From contig CANTFL010000554.1 of assembly GCA_947650285.1 (NCBI GenBank), positions 36,666 to 100,665 on the forward strand: DNA of 64,000 bases, given 5' to 3'. Source of the DNA: Hyaloperonospora brassicae (Eukaryota; Oomycota; Peronosporomycetes; Peronosporales; Peronosporaceae). The translations under genes and the position numbers were made by a program. A model generated the notes under the pieces. That model worked only from the letters and a program-made list of their open reading frames with translations. It searched no databases and was not told the DNA's origin. Of the stretch, positions 1-12,170 are shown piece after piece; the first letter of the stretch is position 1; every line of letters starts with the position of its first letter.

Positions 1-1605
1 ACTTCACGGGATACCCCGTGAACTCGTGTCAGACCGTGACCCTCGGTTCACGGCAGACTTTTGGCTGAAGATGTCGACATTTGGACATCCCGAAACAGAT
101 GGTCAGACGGAACGTGCCAATCGTGTCATCGAAGAGATCCTTCGAGGATACGCCCGCTCGTTCTCGAGTTGTATTGAATTCCTACCCATGGTGGAATTCG
201 CCATCAATAATTCGGTGCATGCTTCTACACAACACACACCGTATTACGTGAATGGCTTACGCCATCCACGTCTGCCCGCCCTTCTAGAGTGTGAATCTTG
301 GATAATAAGGGGAATGACTCGCTCGAGCAAAAACCGTTTTGGCTCTTGCTCATCACGTGTCGACGCTAACGTCGTCACGTATGATGCCGATGTCGATCAG
401 GTCGACATCGATGAAGAAAACCACCTAAATAATAGCGATGACGCTATTATTGATACAGATGATGATGACGACGCTGGTATATTCAGCATTGCTAACGACT
501 ATTTCAGCGAGGATGACGACATCCTCGCCAATGAACAAAAAGAGGGAAGGACTCTTTCTGCAGTTCTCACAAGGTAAACTCAACGAAAAATGTCGAGTCA
601 GCAGTGGTCCGTTTCGTTCAGGATTCCATCGCTTACGCGGTGGACCGTCAGAACCGGAACGCTGACAAGGATTGAAGGGCAAATATACATTCATTTGTCA
701 AAGTCGACTTAGTCCTACTATCTACGGTAAACCTACCTAGACACGTAGTGACCAATGTGGGCAGCAGTAAACTACTGCCCAAGTACATCGACCATTTTCG
801 TGTGCTGCGCCGACAAAGCAACGCATACACGATCAAACTGCCACGTAGGATGCGTACGCATCCTACGTTTTACGTCGGACGTCTCCGCCTGTTATGTAAG
901 TACGATCCCTCTTCCAACGATAAAGATAACCCCCACATTCAAGAACATCCATCAGGCTCTTGCGTTCGCGCTCCATTCGATCATTCTGTAGCGTAATGAA
1001 GAGATCTCTCCATTCAAGCGAGAGATATCCATGCGTGCCGTCCCCAGCTCCATAAAGAGAGAGCGGACATCGCGCTCGACCTGCAGTTGCGCGACCGCGT
1101 ACTCAGCACTGTCCTTCACACGCTCGGTCTCGCGATCCTTGCGGTGCTGCCGCACATTGTCGGTCAGAGGGTAACGCCTGCCCCTCTCGTGCTTTAAATT
1201 CTCTCTTTATTCAACAATTGCGCGATCCATCTCGTGCGGGTCGAGATGGTGAGCAGGACGACCTTGGAGGAGGTTTTCACTCCATCTCCACATCATTTGG
1301 TTGACTCTAACGGTGGTCAACGCTTCTTTGTGGAGCGTATCTTGAACCACCGTGACGATTCATGATCAAGGACGAGTTACCTCGTCCAGTGGCGAGGGTA
1401 TGCACCCTCTTCCCTCTTGGAACTGCTGAAGACCCGCTCCCAGCTGATGTAGGATGTGCCCGGTCTCGTCAAGAACTACGACGAGAAACACCCTTTGATG
1501 GAGGGCCATCGTCGTACGAACGCCCGCCGCGTTCGTAAAGGGATTGTCAGTTCTCAATTCCTTGAATCATCTCGGACGAGATGCGCAATCTCTAGTAGGT
1601 TTAAT
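1..1605 (+). pseudogene. Ty3/Gypsy pol remnant: integrase plus chromodomain
   Basis: The 3' part of a Gypsy-type polyprotein, entering the window already inside the integrase core. Residues such as SDRDPRFT and [17 protein letters not shown] are integrase core signatures, followed by the usual NNSVHAST segment. An Asp-rich stretch follows around 370-520. The integrase C-terminal region (RRMRTHPTFYVGRLR) lies around 840-890. A chromodomain, in the order VDSNGGQRFFVERILNHR then a YLVQWRGY-like segment, lies around 1300-1560. Stops and frameshifts separate these pieces, so it is dead. A minus-strand open frame of about 67 codons (952-1155, coiled-coil-like) overlaps the linker between integrase and chromodomain. 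The element joins tail to tail with gag on the opposite strand. Domain identity is confident; exact ends are approximate. Confidence 0.85.
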
Positions 1606-2583
1606 TAGGGAAATACGGCTCCCTATGGGCGCGAACTGAGCTGTCAACACAACTCAGACATTTATCTCTGTACGAGAGACATGGTAAATTTGCCTCTCGA
1701 GACAATCGGTTCAATTTGTGCCGAGCATCAGTATGCGACTTCAGCTCAAACCTGTTGCGAGCAACATCAAGTTTGTCTATCCAAACCTTGCGGCCAACAT
1801 TCTCAATGTTCCCGATGAACGAAATCCACGCCTGAAAAAAAGAGAGCTCGTCTCTCTTGAGGTTGCCGCGGTACCATCGATGTAGAAGTCATGCTCAGTG
1901 CGATAATGGTTCGCACTGGGGTCAAGATCATGGATCCTTGACGAGTCAAAGAGTGGGATTCGACAACTCCCAGTGGTATACCCATACTACCCTCTCAATT
2001 TGCTCACGGAAGGCATCCATGGCTTGTTTTCAGTAGCAGATTGTAACGTGTCACGATTCTGCTCCCCTTGCGTGGTATTAAAGTAATCACTGACACCACG
2101 ATCGCCGCAATACCTCGCATTACTGCGGCTATGGCTACGATGACTCCGCGAAGAGTCATCGACATCGTCATAAGGACGTACGTCCCCATGATGCACACTC
2201 GCCTCTTATAAATACGAGCGTGATCGGTTCGATCCCGGTGACGAATTCTTGGACTCGTCGAATGAAACGAACATCTCATGCCGCAATTCAGGATCGAGAC
2301 TTATGCGAGGCGCAGCAGTCTTCATTTCCGCAACCGTACGGTCGGGCTCTGAGGACGGCTTGGAGTCGGGCGGGGAATCTGACTCGCCCGAATAGATCAC
2401 CTCTATATCGGGGTCGACGTCCATGGGACTACCACCCGCAGCCGAAGCTGCGGGTGAAGAAGCTGCACGTGGATGACCACGTGGGCCTGCAACTATGGGT
2501 GTTGCAGGCTGCTTATTAGCAGCAGCAGTCACATTATCGCCTACCGCCGAGTCTTGAGTGTCTTGCCCTTCGGCTGCACGCAT
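1600..2583 (-). pseudogene. Ty3/Gypsy gag remnant, antisense to pol
   Basis: Starts with ATG at 2583 and reads toward lower coordinates. The N-terminal part (2583-2206) is Ala/Pro/Ser-rich and contains IYSGESDSPPDSK. It matches the YTGESD segment of the gag at 56.2 kb. The capsid-like core is recognisable at about 1890-1680 by HRWY, then WIDKLDVARNRFELK and LNRLSREANL, which also align with the 56-57 kb copy. Stops interrupt the frame. The core stops about 50-100 bp from the chromodomain of the plus-strand pol, so gag and pol converge. Identification rests on similarity between the two copies and on position next to an LTR. Confidence 0.7.
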
Positions 2584-2971
2584 TTGGCAGCCGCTTCAGA
2601 CGCAGCCTGGTTCGCGCAGCGCATGGACGGATTCGTCATGCGCTGTAAAGTCGAAATGAGAAGGAAATGACCAACAAATGCTCCCCGTCTCCAGAGCGAC
2701 ACGACCGTGGTCTCTCTGTCGCTAATTTATCAATCAGTCGCTGAAGTGACTGATGGTAAAGGGAGGGGTGATGTAACGGGGTGAGCCCGTTACATAAATT
2801 TTGGAATGAAAGTACCAATTTTTGAATATTATCTATTTTGATAAATTTCAATCAACATCACTCGAGAAAAGTGATGTTGTCGGAATATTACCTCTAAGGG
2901 GTAATATCCGTGGAGGGGTCCACTTCTTGTTTGATGTACCGTGTATATCAACCAATTTAACCACCAATCGC

Positions 2972-3243
2972 TGCTGGACGCGCGCAATGGATGGTGGATA
3001 GAAGACCCGCATAGGAGACAGTAGTTTAATATAGTTAGATTAAGACGAAATGTGATTTAATAAGAAACATAACTATATTAAATAACAGTTCTACTTTCCC
3101 TCAAGACAGAGCTTTCGGGTTCTCGATTGTCTTGGTCGCGCTTCCTCACGCCACGTGTACGTGATGTCGGGCGTACGCACCCTTGTATTGTTATCGATAC
3201 AAGGCCTTGCTCAGTTATCTGAGCAAGACCGTGCCTCGTTACA
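2972..3243 (-). repeat. 272-bp Ty3/Gypsy LTR
   Basis: On the minus strand it begins TGTAACGAGGCACGGTC and ends GCGCGCGTCCAGCA, so it has TG...CA ends. The copy at 55633-55905 has the same ends and almost the same length (273 bp). A third locus at 54798 ends in the same GCGCGCGTCTAGCA and then diverges, which fixes the 3' boundary. Between this LTR and the gag start (2584-2971) lies the untranslated leader, including the inverted pair TGTAACGGG/CCCGTTACA near 2772-2793. Confidence 0.75.
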
Positions 3244-6200
3244 TCGATAGTCACATATGAAATACACCTTATAGGTATCATCGGCAGCTATCGACGGTTG
3301 GCTGACTACTGATGTAATACTATGTGTCAATATGTCGCCAATAAAGCTATTAAACCAGTAGAGACGAGCGCAGGGGTACCGAAGTGTTTTTTTTGCGACT
3401 AGACATGGGTGAAGTCCACTTACAACCGATTGTAAACACGAATGAGTTAGTCATGCTAAGATATACCTGCTCCATTGTTCCATGCAACGGATCGTTTTAC
3501 TTCGTTATCTGCTATTTCTCGTGTACAGGAGCGTCCGTGAGTGACAGAACACCTGTCTACACCTCACATATACAGATGTATAAGCATTGTCGTATAAGCA
3601 CAGGTACTCCAACACATCTTAGAGCACTTCTCAATACATCTAGCGATCATAAAACTATCAGCCAGGAGTAGTGGGTAAGCGTAGTTTTGCACCACGTGTG
3701 TAAGAATCGGCTGTATAAGCGACCGCTTTCATTAACGTGTATATATCGATGATTATGATCCGGGCAACCGAGCCGTCAGTGGTCATCTTGGTCCCAACAA
3801 AAGAGATAAGCAATGCGTTGATCGCACAGATTTTTACGTAGACACGATGTCGCAAAGGAGATGAACTTTGCTGCATCAAAAGTTCTACCAGGCAGAACTG
3901 GGAGTATAAGGATATTGAACAGCGTAGAATTGAAAATACATCAGCAAGATACGATGTTGTCAGGTAAAGCACTTGCGTCGATATGTGAAGAAAGCTAGAA
4001 GCACTTGTGTAGGATTACAATTAGTGCCGATAAACAACTCATTCATGTATAACAGATCGATGCTCATATGATCACGTTTCCATAGTCATACGAATGCCGC
4101 CACATGGTAAAACAAGAGTCATGTGGAGAGCCTGTCGTAAAGGATCTCACTGTAGCCACAGTATCACATAAAAATGATCTTAAGTGATTTGTATTAGCAA
4201 GGTAGTCTGTCTGAAACGTATTTGCTAAAACCCAGTACTGTTGTTTATACACATGTAGTGGTAGATCCCAATAAGTCTATATTTATTATATAGTATTTAT
4301 ATTGAGCAAAATTGATCGAGTCATTATAAATCTCGTTTTTTTGGTCAAGCAAAGCAGATCTGATTACTCGTCGCATAGGATACATACGTTCTGGCGACAT
4401 AAGGTCGGCAAATAAGTATATAGAAATAATTGTTGATAGTCTGCGTATCGTATGACAAAAGATCAGTCTATCTGAATCATATGACTGAGTGGTACACGTC
4501 TCAGTCCTTAAGGCATCTCAAGTCGAAATGTATCGATCAGTATGTGATTCAAACAGTAGGTGTACGCTGAGTACGTACCGTGACACTGGTTAATGACAAA
4601 GTCAATCATCATGATGTCGACAGTACGCTAGGTTTTAATTGCTACGTCATCATGAAGCGGTAGCATCTATCGCGTGAACAGGTCATGCAATCGACTAGTT
4701 GTTGTTGATCGCTTAGCAGCTGGTAATGTGCAAAAATAAAAGCATACAATTTCACAACATTGTTGCGAAAAGCCATTAGTGACGGCAAATGGTGTAAGAA
4801 TTTGAAACGACATACGATGCAATGGTACTGATCGTTTTGCCGATGCAAGAAGGATGTGATCATGTACAGTATGTTGAAACCGATCGTTCATAAATCCTTT
4901 AACAAAACTACACTTTTGTCAATCGATGTATGGACGATCTGTTACTTTTTTTAACTAGTGAACAACACATATCAGACACAGCACAACTACTCTGAGTGAC
5001 ATCAACTAGTAGCGGCTAGCAATGACAAAAGTAATCGTTACGATCCAGGCGCTTCCATCAATGTAGGAAAAATTTGTTCATCCCGGATCAAGATGTACAC
5101 GGATCTATTTATACGATGTTGTCATCCTTATTAAAGTCATCGATGGAAAGACAGAACTAAGGGCTCATATAATTCAACACAAGATGTTCCCAACTTGTGC
5201 GCGCGGATAAGTTGTACGCCAATCTCAAGAAATTAGCAATCAGCAGTAGGCAATATACTGCTTCTTGTATTCATCGTGTAAGAACGTCGTACGCTTCAAA
5301 TATATGACAGCTCAAGAGCGTCTCCGAGTAGACTGCAGTCGTCAATGTGATATTGGCTGCTGTGTGTCAGGGATCCTTACCAATACATACATCATGACAC
5401 GAAGTCAATTTAGAGGAGTGCAGACGAAAACAAGGACACTATACGTGGCATGCGACGCCAGCCGTGTCGCAATTATCAATGAGTAGATCTAAATGGATTT
5501 GGAAGGCGTGGACCGTGTCACTAAATGTCTGTCTCGCCATCTTCAGTATGAGAGTGTGAATGGATTCAATTGATAAATTTACAGTTGTGGGTGTGAAGAA
5601 TGTGTTGGCGACCTTTGGTCTATACATCTGGTTTTACTGCGTCTCTTTGGACATGTGTTTGGTCAGACAAAATATGAGGCGCTTAAGTTCAATAAAAGCA
5701 CGGGTGAACAAGTGGACTTTTATCCACTATTTCGATAGTTGATCATAATATGGTCATTGAGCCGAGTACCCTCCGCATCGTAGAAACGTTCTGTCCGTCA
5801 AATTTGAACAGGTACTGCGTCGAATGGTAGGTGTCGAGCACATCTGTCTATCACTTTCGGATGATAAAGACGATCTTTATTTTCTTCTGATAGCCAAAGG
5901 CGGTGGTCAGCCTATCGCGATCGACCTCGTATTGTGCGGGTCGTCATGAACAGTAGGTCGTGTAAGGCGCAACTGATCATTATATAATTGTGGTCATGCT
6001 GGTCATCAACATTCTTTAGAAGCGATGAGCTATAGACACTAGAATGAAGCTGCGATTGTATTGCCGAGCACAATAGAAGCCTTATAATTTCACGTTTCGA
6101 GCATCATGTCGCGAGGATGATCAAATACATCTTTAACATATATTGTCAATTATTCAGCTAGCTGGAAGATGGGCTGCATGAGATTGTTGGGGGCGTTTCG

Positions 6201-8442
6201 GTGTTGGTAACACCTCGCCCCGCGAAACAACTGTTATCTCCGAGTGGTGAATCTTGGACGGACATTTACCGTGTTCATGCACGTTCAACGTTCCGTCCTT
6301 CCCGAATTTGAGTTCAGTATTGCTATTGTTTTTCTTGGGCCAGTTGCTGACCCAAATGACCGGTCGCTGGATCCATACTTGATTTTGCCGTCTGCCGATC
6401 TAAACAAATCTTCTTCATAGGATAGCAGCATTACATTGACAGCTTGGATTGTAGGATTGGGCCGCGCACATAATTCATAATTCATACTTTTACGACCGAT
6501 GGTGCTCAAATGCTTCATTTGTACACGTCAGAATCTTAAAAGACTGGTGATCCAGGAGCCACAGCAGACGACCTTGTTTATTACCTCATGGTTTGTACCC
6601 TTCAAAAGTTGCATTCCTTCTTAAATTGAAGGTCTGAACGCTGACATGGTCAGACCTTATAGTCTCGACAAAGCTTGTTGGAGGAGGTTCAACTAATCTA
6701 ATGTTAAGTGTATTGTGCGATCATACTTTCATTGACGCGGCGCGACCTGACACATATATTATAATTGACAGATCAGTGGGTGTACTCACCCACCACGCCA
6801 TCTCGTCACTTTTTTCATGCCATCTGTGCAGAAGCAGACAAAAACGAATTATACGAAAAACGTTATTTCAACGAGCTAATTTTTTGAGAAAGTTGTCTTT
6901 GGTTTAGCGCCTATGAAGTAGGAATGGAGCGACGCGATGCAGATTTGGAGATACCCGGACGCAAAACGACTGGTGCATTGCAAAAAAACACGTCTAAGTT
7001 ACATGGCTCGCGAGCTCGTGAATGGAACATGCATGCATCGCCTTCGTTTTTACCTTCGCTAGGTTTAAACAGGCGGCCACGCCTTACATCTTGGCAATAA
7101 CATGAGCTTAGAAGAGCACAGCTCATCATAACCATACTCGCCCTCGTTTTCTTGACTACGATACCGCTTGTCTGAACGGCAGACGAACTGACGTGTGCTG
7201 CTACTACATATTATATGTAACGGTGTTGTGTACCTCAAAGTCGTACTTCCTGTTTATGGACGCAATATGAGTGAGGCATAGAGGTTGTAGATCATCTACC
7301 TATTTGTCCCTACCGGTCAGTTCGGGCACACGAACATCTCGACGACAGATGCTACAATAACCAAGCAGATATACTTAATATTGGATTTTCGATGCCAATC
7401 TGATGTCTTCCTACGAAATCTTCTACCCTTTCTTTTGATTACCAAACAATTTTGGAATATCAAAGAGGAAGTCACCCTGATCAATTTGAGGTCGCTTGAT
7501 TCAATCATTCTTTCCGCCATACTTTCGAACGTGGGTTGAGCATTATTACCGTCAGAGGATAAGCAAAAAGGGGCATAATAGCTGTTTGTTTGCTTGCACT
7601 CGATCAAAATGCTGCAATAATATATATGGCCTCAGCAAATTGTTACGCATCAACAGAAGCTAAAGTTATTGCTTCAGAGCGACAAAGCTAAAGGATCGAC
7701 ATGCAAAGCGGAAGGCACGCTGATGACGCGCGCAGTGCTGAAGAAATCTTATGGTCGTCACAAATAAAGTTGCTAATGGTGATGGCCTAGGTAGTGTCAA
7801 TTCGGGTATTGCCGTTTGGAAGCTGCAATGGTGGATGCAGTATTGCTATCTGCAGTGAAGATCTTATTGCACTCAGGCTTCAGGACCCCGGTCCGCATCA
7901 ATCGTAAGGCACAATCTACCAAGGGACCTAATATGCGACATATTGACACAATCGGTCGTTTTGCGATGACACGAATACTGGTGATCGTGTTACAGAAGGT
8001 CGGTCTTGGAAGGCAAAGCTTTGATCGTCAATATATTTGCATAATACAAGAAGCCAAATGATCAACGGATGCGAAAACTAATCTGACGCCACCGTAGTGT
8101 TCGATCTCTTTGTAGTAGCTACGACGTTTGCACGCATCATAATGGCTCACTCATTTTATATACGGTCTTGAACATGTATATTCGAACGTATCGTGAGTAT
8201 CCAACGCCGGTGCGTTATTTCTACCTTTGCCATCTTGTAGTGCATTTTTTGCCGTTCCTTTGTTTGGTGCGCTTATTCCCTTTCTCATGCTGTTGTGCAC
8301 CCTTATTTCAATGATTGCTTCGTGCATTTTGTTCTATCTCCACATCGTATTCTAAGCTTACTGTACGCAGATGGGCGTGAGTACGACATACGCAAGTAAA
8401 ACAGCACACAAAACGATAAAAGGCATCTTGTTGCACGCAAAT
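3244..8442. other. Gene-poor interval, nothing recognised
   Basis: AT-rich with only short unrelated open frames and no protein family I recognise. A perfect 9-bp stem (AAGGTCTGA/TCAGACCTT, 6629-6658, 12-base loop) and an 18-bp segment with GGTGTT/AACACC symmetry near 6201 are the only structures noticed. Probably decayed transposon DNA. Confidence 0.5.
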
Positions 8443-9361
8443 CTATTCCGGCTGAAATTTGTTGGCCTTCTTTAACTCGTCAACCACACGGCGGTCTTCT
8501 TGAAATCGTTCACGAAGCGTTTTCAATTCTGTACCGTCAACCACAGTTAGTATACACGATAACAAGTCTGTCTACAAGACCAAAGAGATATCCACGTACG
8601 GTCTCGCTTCTTCTCGCGCGTCTGGAACCTGTAGAAGTTATCAATTTCCTTGCTCTTGAGTTTCTTAGCGGGTCTAGCTAGCACCTCCTCTGCTAGAATC
8701 ATCCCGCGCTTCTTCGTGTTTACCACGCTCTGGAATCCATCGTCATCCACCCGGTTCTTCAACTCTTTACGACCACGTAAACTTTCCTCTTCTGCTGCAT
8801 CAAACGACGCCATGAACCGATCCGCCATGTCTTTCAAAATCGAGAGACCCGGACGGTTACGACGATACTTTGCCGCGTAAGCTGTTCCCGCCAGCAACTA
8901 GCATTAGTATCAAATACATTAATGAAGATGTGTAGTACCTCCTCACCTTGCAGACCGCTCACTTGTCTTGGGGTAGGTGTCTCTGTAAGGTCCACCTGCA
9001 GCATTTTGTTCAGCGATTCTTCTGTCTTGAACACCACGTACGCTGTGCGCGTGCCGCCAATATCACGTGCACAATCTCCTTCATCGTCTTTTTGGTGACT
9101 ATTCTCCACGTAAAGTCCTTCTGATCCTGCGACAACGTGTTGAATAGCGCCCATCGACTCGAAACACGCGCGTAGCCACTCTTCTGACGCGCTTAGAGGC
9201 AAATTGACGACATAGGCAGTGCGATCAGCAGCCAGAAGGGACTCGGCCCTAGAGCTGGACTTGCTGCTGTGTTTCTTGGCGTAAACAAAGCGTTGGAAAG
9301 AGCTGTGGGGAAGCGGCAGCGCAATGGCGTGGTAGCTCCCGACGTCCGGGGCCGTTGTCAT
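8443..9361 (-). CDS. RRP7: Ribosomal RNA-processing protein 7 (RRP7), three exons
   Basis: Small-subunit ribosome biogenesis factor expected in the nucleolus. Exons on the minus strand: 9361-8939, 8897-8600 and 8528-8443, giving 268 aa. The introns are 8938-8898 (41 bp, GTAC...TAG) and 8599-8529 (71 bp, GTAC...CAG). Both junctions keep the frame. The N-terminal half carries an RRM-like fold (TAYVVNLPLSASEEWLRACF, later RTAYVVFK). The C-terminal RRP7 domain is clear: YRRNRPGLS, DDDGFQSVVN, then EIDNFYRFQTREKKRD spliced to QLKTLRERFQEDRRVVDELK and ending KANKFQPE. The first ATG of the frame (9361) was chosen; nine bases further upstream there is only an in-frame GTG. A GATC/AAAC microsatellite lies 50-100 bp upstream, in the promoter or 5' UTR. 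Single copy, no sign of damage. Confidence 0.93.
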
Positions 9362-9409
9362 GCTGGACACGGGTTTTCGTGGTTCGCAGACTATGTGAAC
9401 TGATTGGCT

Positions 9410-9458
9410 CGATCGATCGATCGATCAACCAGACAAACAAACAAACAAACAAACAAAC
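9410..9458. repeat. GATC and AAAC microsatellites
   Basis: Four GATC units at 9410-9426, then about six ACAA/AAAC units at 9433-9458. They sit 49-97 bp upstream of the RRP7 start codon. Confidence 0.9.
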
Positions 9459-11405
9459 GTTTCTTTTGTAGTGAAATGTATTAGTGTCACTTCGGTCTGT
9501 TGGATGGTGTGGTCTGGTTTTGTGTGCGGCTTGACGTGTCAAAAAAACAGTTTTTGTCCTTGCAAGGTTGCTGTATACGTACCATGCCGAAGCACTGAGA
9601 ATGTACGATTGGCAGTTGGGTGCTTGTCAATGCGTGGTAGAAGTAGCGTCTCGGTAACAGTTGTGCACTGCTGACTGCATGTGAAGTCGACGAAAAAGAG
9701 GAGGTTCTGCAAACTGAAACATGGGGCTATAAGACCATCGAAGCGTCAAGTCAGTAGGAAGGATAAAGCTGCACACAATGGACGTAGGAATGAACTAGGC
9801 AAGCAACGTCTCGTCTGTCAATGAGTGCATACGATGCAAAGGAAAGTTTAGTGTCGTGCATCAACCATTCGGCGAGGAACACATTACGAGAAAAGCGAGT
9901 AAGAAGGTAACGTATAACTAGAAAGGCAAATGACCAGCTACATCCTAATACGGTACGATAGGAGAATGGATTCGAAATTTCGAACGCAGAACAGCTTGTT
10001 TGACGCGACACTGTACTGGCACCAAGACAAAAGCATTGCAGTTGTCCTATGCTGACGCGATGATGGTGTCGTGCGTGCCACGAGCGCTTTGTCCGGTTCA
10101 TTATTTGTGGTACACTCGTGTCTTGCGTGACTACAGAACGACAGTTGGGCATGCACAATGTCATGTCTTGCGATGTCATGATATTGTGCATGCCTGAATG
10201 TTGTTCTCTTACCGGTGACATCATACTGCCACGAGATGATGTCGATGCATGAAGTAGATATTCGGTCGAACACGGCGTACGGTAAAACTGGTGCTTATAA
10301 ATGATTTTGTAGTAATGGCGATCAAGACATGTCGATGTAAGCCAACGACAATGGTGCGAGTGGATTTCTGCTTACACAGATCAAACGCAGGAGCTCTTTC
10401 TGATCCACCGCATGCTGTAGACCGCTTTCACGTTAGGACGGCGGACAACCAAATTCGGTATGTTCTATGCAGCGGCGCAACCTGCTACACTTGACCAGCC
10501 CATCCAGAACATTCGAAAGAAGTTTGACGCACCACAATGAGCGTGTACATTTATTTACTCGCTTTTGGTTTATATCTCGTCGTGACACAACTTCCATCGT
10601 CGTTGCGTATCTGCTGAGGCATTATCAACACCAGGTGGTAGTCGTGCTTAGTATCACACGGCGCAACATTGAGCCACATTAGCACCTAGCTATTTATTCA
10701 CATAGGAACATGGCAGTCTTATCTCACGTCTGGCTGAACGACCAAACAACCAAGAGGACGGTGATAGATGGCTTCAACTTCTTACCTTTCTGATTGATTC
10801 ATTCGATCACAACTGATGTGTTTTCATCTATGCTACGAGCATCAATCACGACGCGCGATTGATACAACTTGGCGCACATCCGAAACCCTTGCGTCGACTC
10901 CATCATGAATGGGCCATAAAGCAGACTGGACGACTTCTTTGAAAGTCCACTGGGTGTTGACTTCCTAGCAAACGTACGTTGCGCCACAACTCAGCCCTCG
11001 AAAAGTGTCAAGTGGCACGAACCGTCGACTGCCAGTTGTATCTCTATGAAGGGCAGTTAACAACCAGTCGATTTATAAGTCTCTTGCCTCATCCAGCTCC
11101 GTATTTACATGTAAGGGGCATTAACGTTATCCAAATATCATCAGAACCCACGATTTTGCTAGCGTGGGTATTTGACATGGAGCATCAACTACAAAACGGC
11201 CACGACACACGCCGTAAAACGTCTATCACTGGATGGCCAAAGTAGCACAATGCCACGTTTCTTTACTGGTCTTTTTCACTTTTCTGTAACAAGTGCTTTG
11301 TTTCCATGAAAGTTTGGTCCCCGCCGTATGGTAAACATTTATTTGTATGTGGTCCAAAACCAGTGGCTCCCGTTGTCTCAAGGGTCAAGAAGCCAATTCT
11401 TTGCC
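9459..11405. other. Intergenic, no gene recognised
   Basis: Short open frames only. The one structure worth noting is the inverted repeat at 10133-10210, listed separately. A pyrimidine-rich stretch with TCACTTTTCTG at about 11276-11286 lies roughly 120 bp before the glutaredoxin start and could hold an oomycete initiator, but this is weak. Confidence 0.5.
10133..10210. repeat. Imperfect inverted repeat (hairpin-forming)
   Basis: A perfect 12-bp stem (GGCATGCACAAT at 10148-10159, ATTGTGCATGCC at 10183-10194) extends imperfectly outward to about 27 bp per arm, with a 23-base loop. It could be a fold-back transposon scar or a small-RNA precursor; no other evidence. Confidence 0.6.
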
Positions 11406-12170
11406 ATGCCGGACGCGTCGAAGGGCTTTGGTCCCTTTGTCATCGGCTCTGCAGTCGGCGCGGTCGCTATGGCGCTTCTCCTTCGACGTCAGCGAACGAA
11501 GCTCCAGAAGGCTCCTCTCAAACTTTACATTTACGACCACTGCCCATTCTGCGTGCGTGCCCGAATGATCTTTGGCCTCAAACAAGTGCCCCACGAACTC
11601 GTTTTCCTGGCCAACCACGACGAAGCTACGCCTATCGGTCTAGTGGGCAGCAAACAGGTTCCCATTCTCCAACTGCCTAATGGCAACGCCATCGCCGAGA
11701 GTATGGACATTGTCCAGTACGTGGACGATCACTATGGCGGTCCGGCCGTGCTCTCTCCGTCGGCCAATAGACCTGAACTTGAGCAGTGGATCACGGACAC
11801 GGCAAACGTATTCCGACTTTTGTACCACCCGCGTTTTCACGCTGCTCCGTTTGCTGAGTTTGCTTTACGGGAGAGTCGCGAGTACTACCGTCTGAAGAAG
11901 GAGAAAAGCATTGGCCCGTTCCACGACGCACTGGCCAAGACGCCAGCGCTTGTGCAACAAGCGAACTCGTATCTAGAGCAACTGGTTGCAATATTTCACG
12001 CGAAGCACTCAGTAAATGAGACGCTGAGCTACGACGATATCGACTTGTTTGGCCGTCTGCGCGGGTTGACACTTGTTCGTGACTTGAAGTGGCCCCCCCA
12101 GCTCCGCGAGTACATCGACTACATGTCGAAGGAAGCGGACATTCCGTTGCTGGATGCTATGGCCATGTGA
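11406..12170 (+). CDS. Glutaredoxin-2-type (GrxB-like) protein with N-terminal membrane segment
   Basis: Predicted 254-aa thiol oxidoreductase of the bacterial glutaredoxin 2 / GST-fold family, which reduces mixed disulfides using glutathione. The thioredoxin-like domain begins LKLYIYDHCPFCVRARMIFG. The active site is CPFC at residues 46-49 (CPYC in many relatives), followed by VGSKQVPILQ (cis-Pro) and ESMDIVQYVDDHY. The C-terminal all-helical half ends with DIDLFGRLRGLTLVRDLKWP, characteristic of GrxB. The bacterial enzyme is about 215 aa. Here an extra N-terminal region has a hydrophobic stretch (about residues 8-26, followed by RRQR), suggesting a signal anchor or organelle import sequence. 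An open frame reaches 78 bp further upstream, but the ATG at 11406 gives the sensible N-terminus. Intronless. The bacterial-type architecture is compatible with old horizontal acquisition, which is inference. Confidence 0.93.
   Translation: MPDASKGFGPFVIGSAVGAVAMALLLRRQRTKLQKAPLKLYIYDHCPFCVRARMIFGLKQVPHELVFLANHDEATPIGLVGSKQVPILQLPNGNAIAESMDIVQYVDDHYGGPAVLSPSANRPELEQWITDTANVFRLLYHPRFHAAPFAEFALRESREYYRLKKEKSIGPFHDALAKTPALVQQANSYLEQLVAIFHAKHSVNETLSYDDIDLFGRLRGLTLVRDLKWPPQLREYIDYMSKEADIPLLDAMAM

Noticed and set aside
6629..6658. 9-bp perfect hairpin considered as a terminator
   Set aside because: No gene upstream on either strand, and bacterial-type terminators are not expected in a eukaryote.
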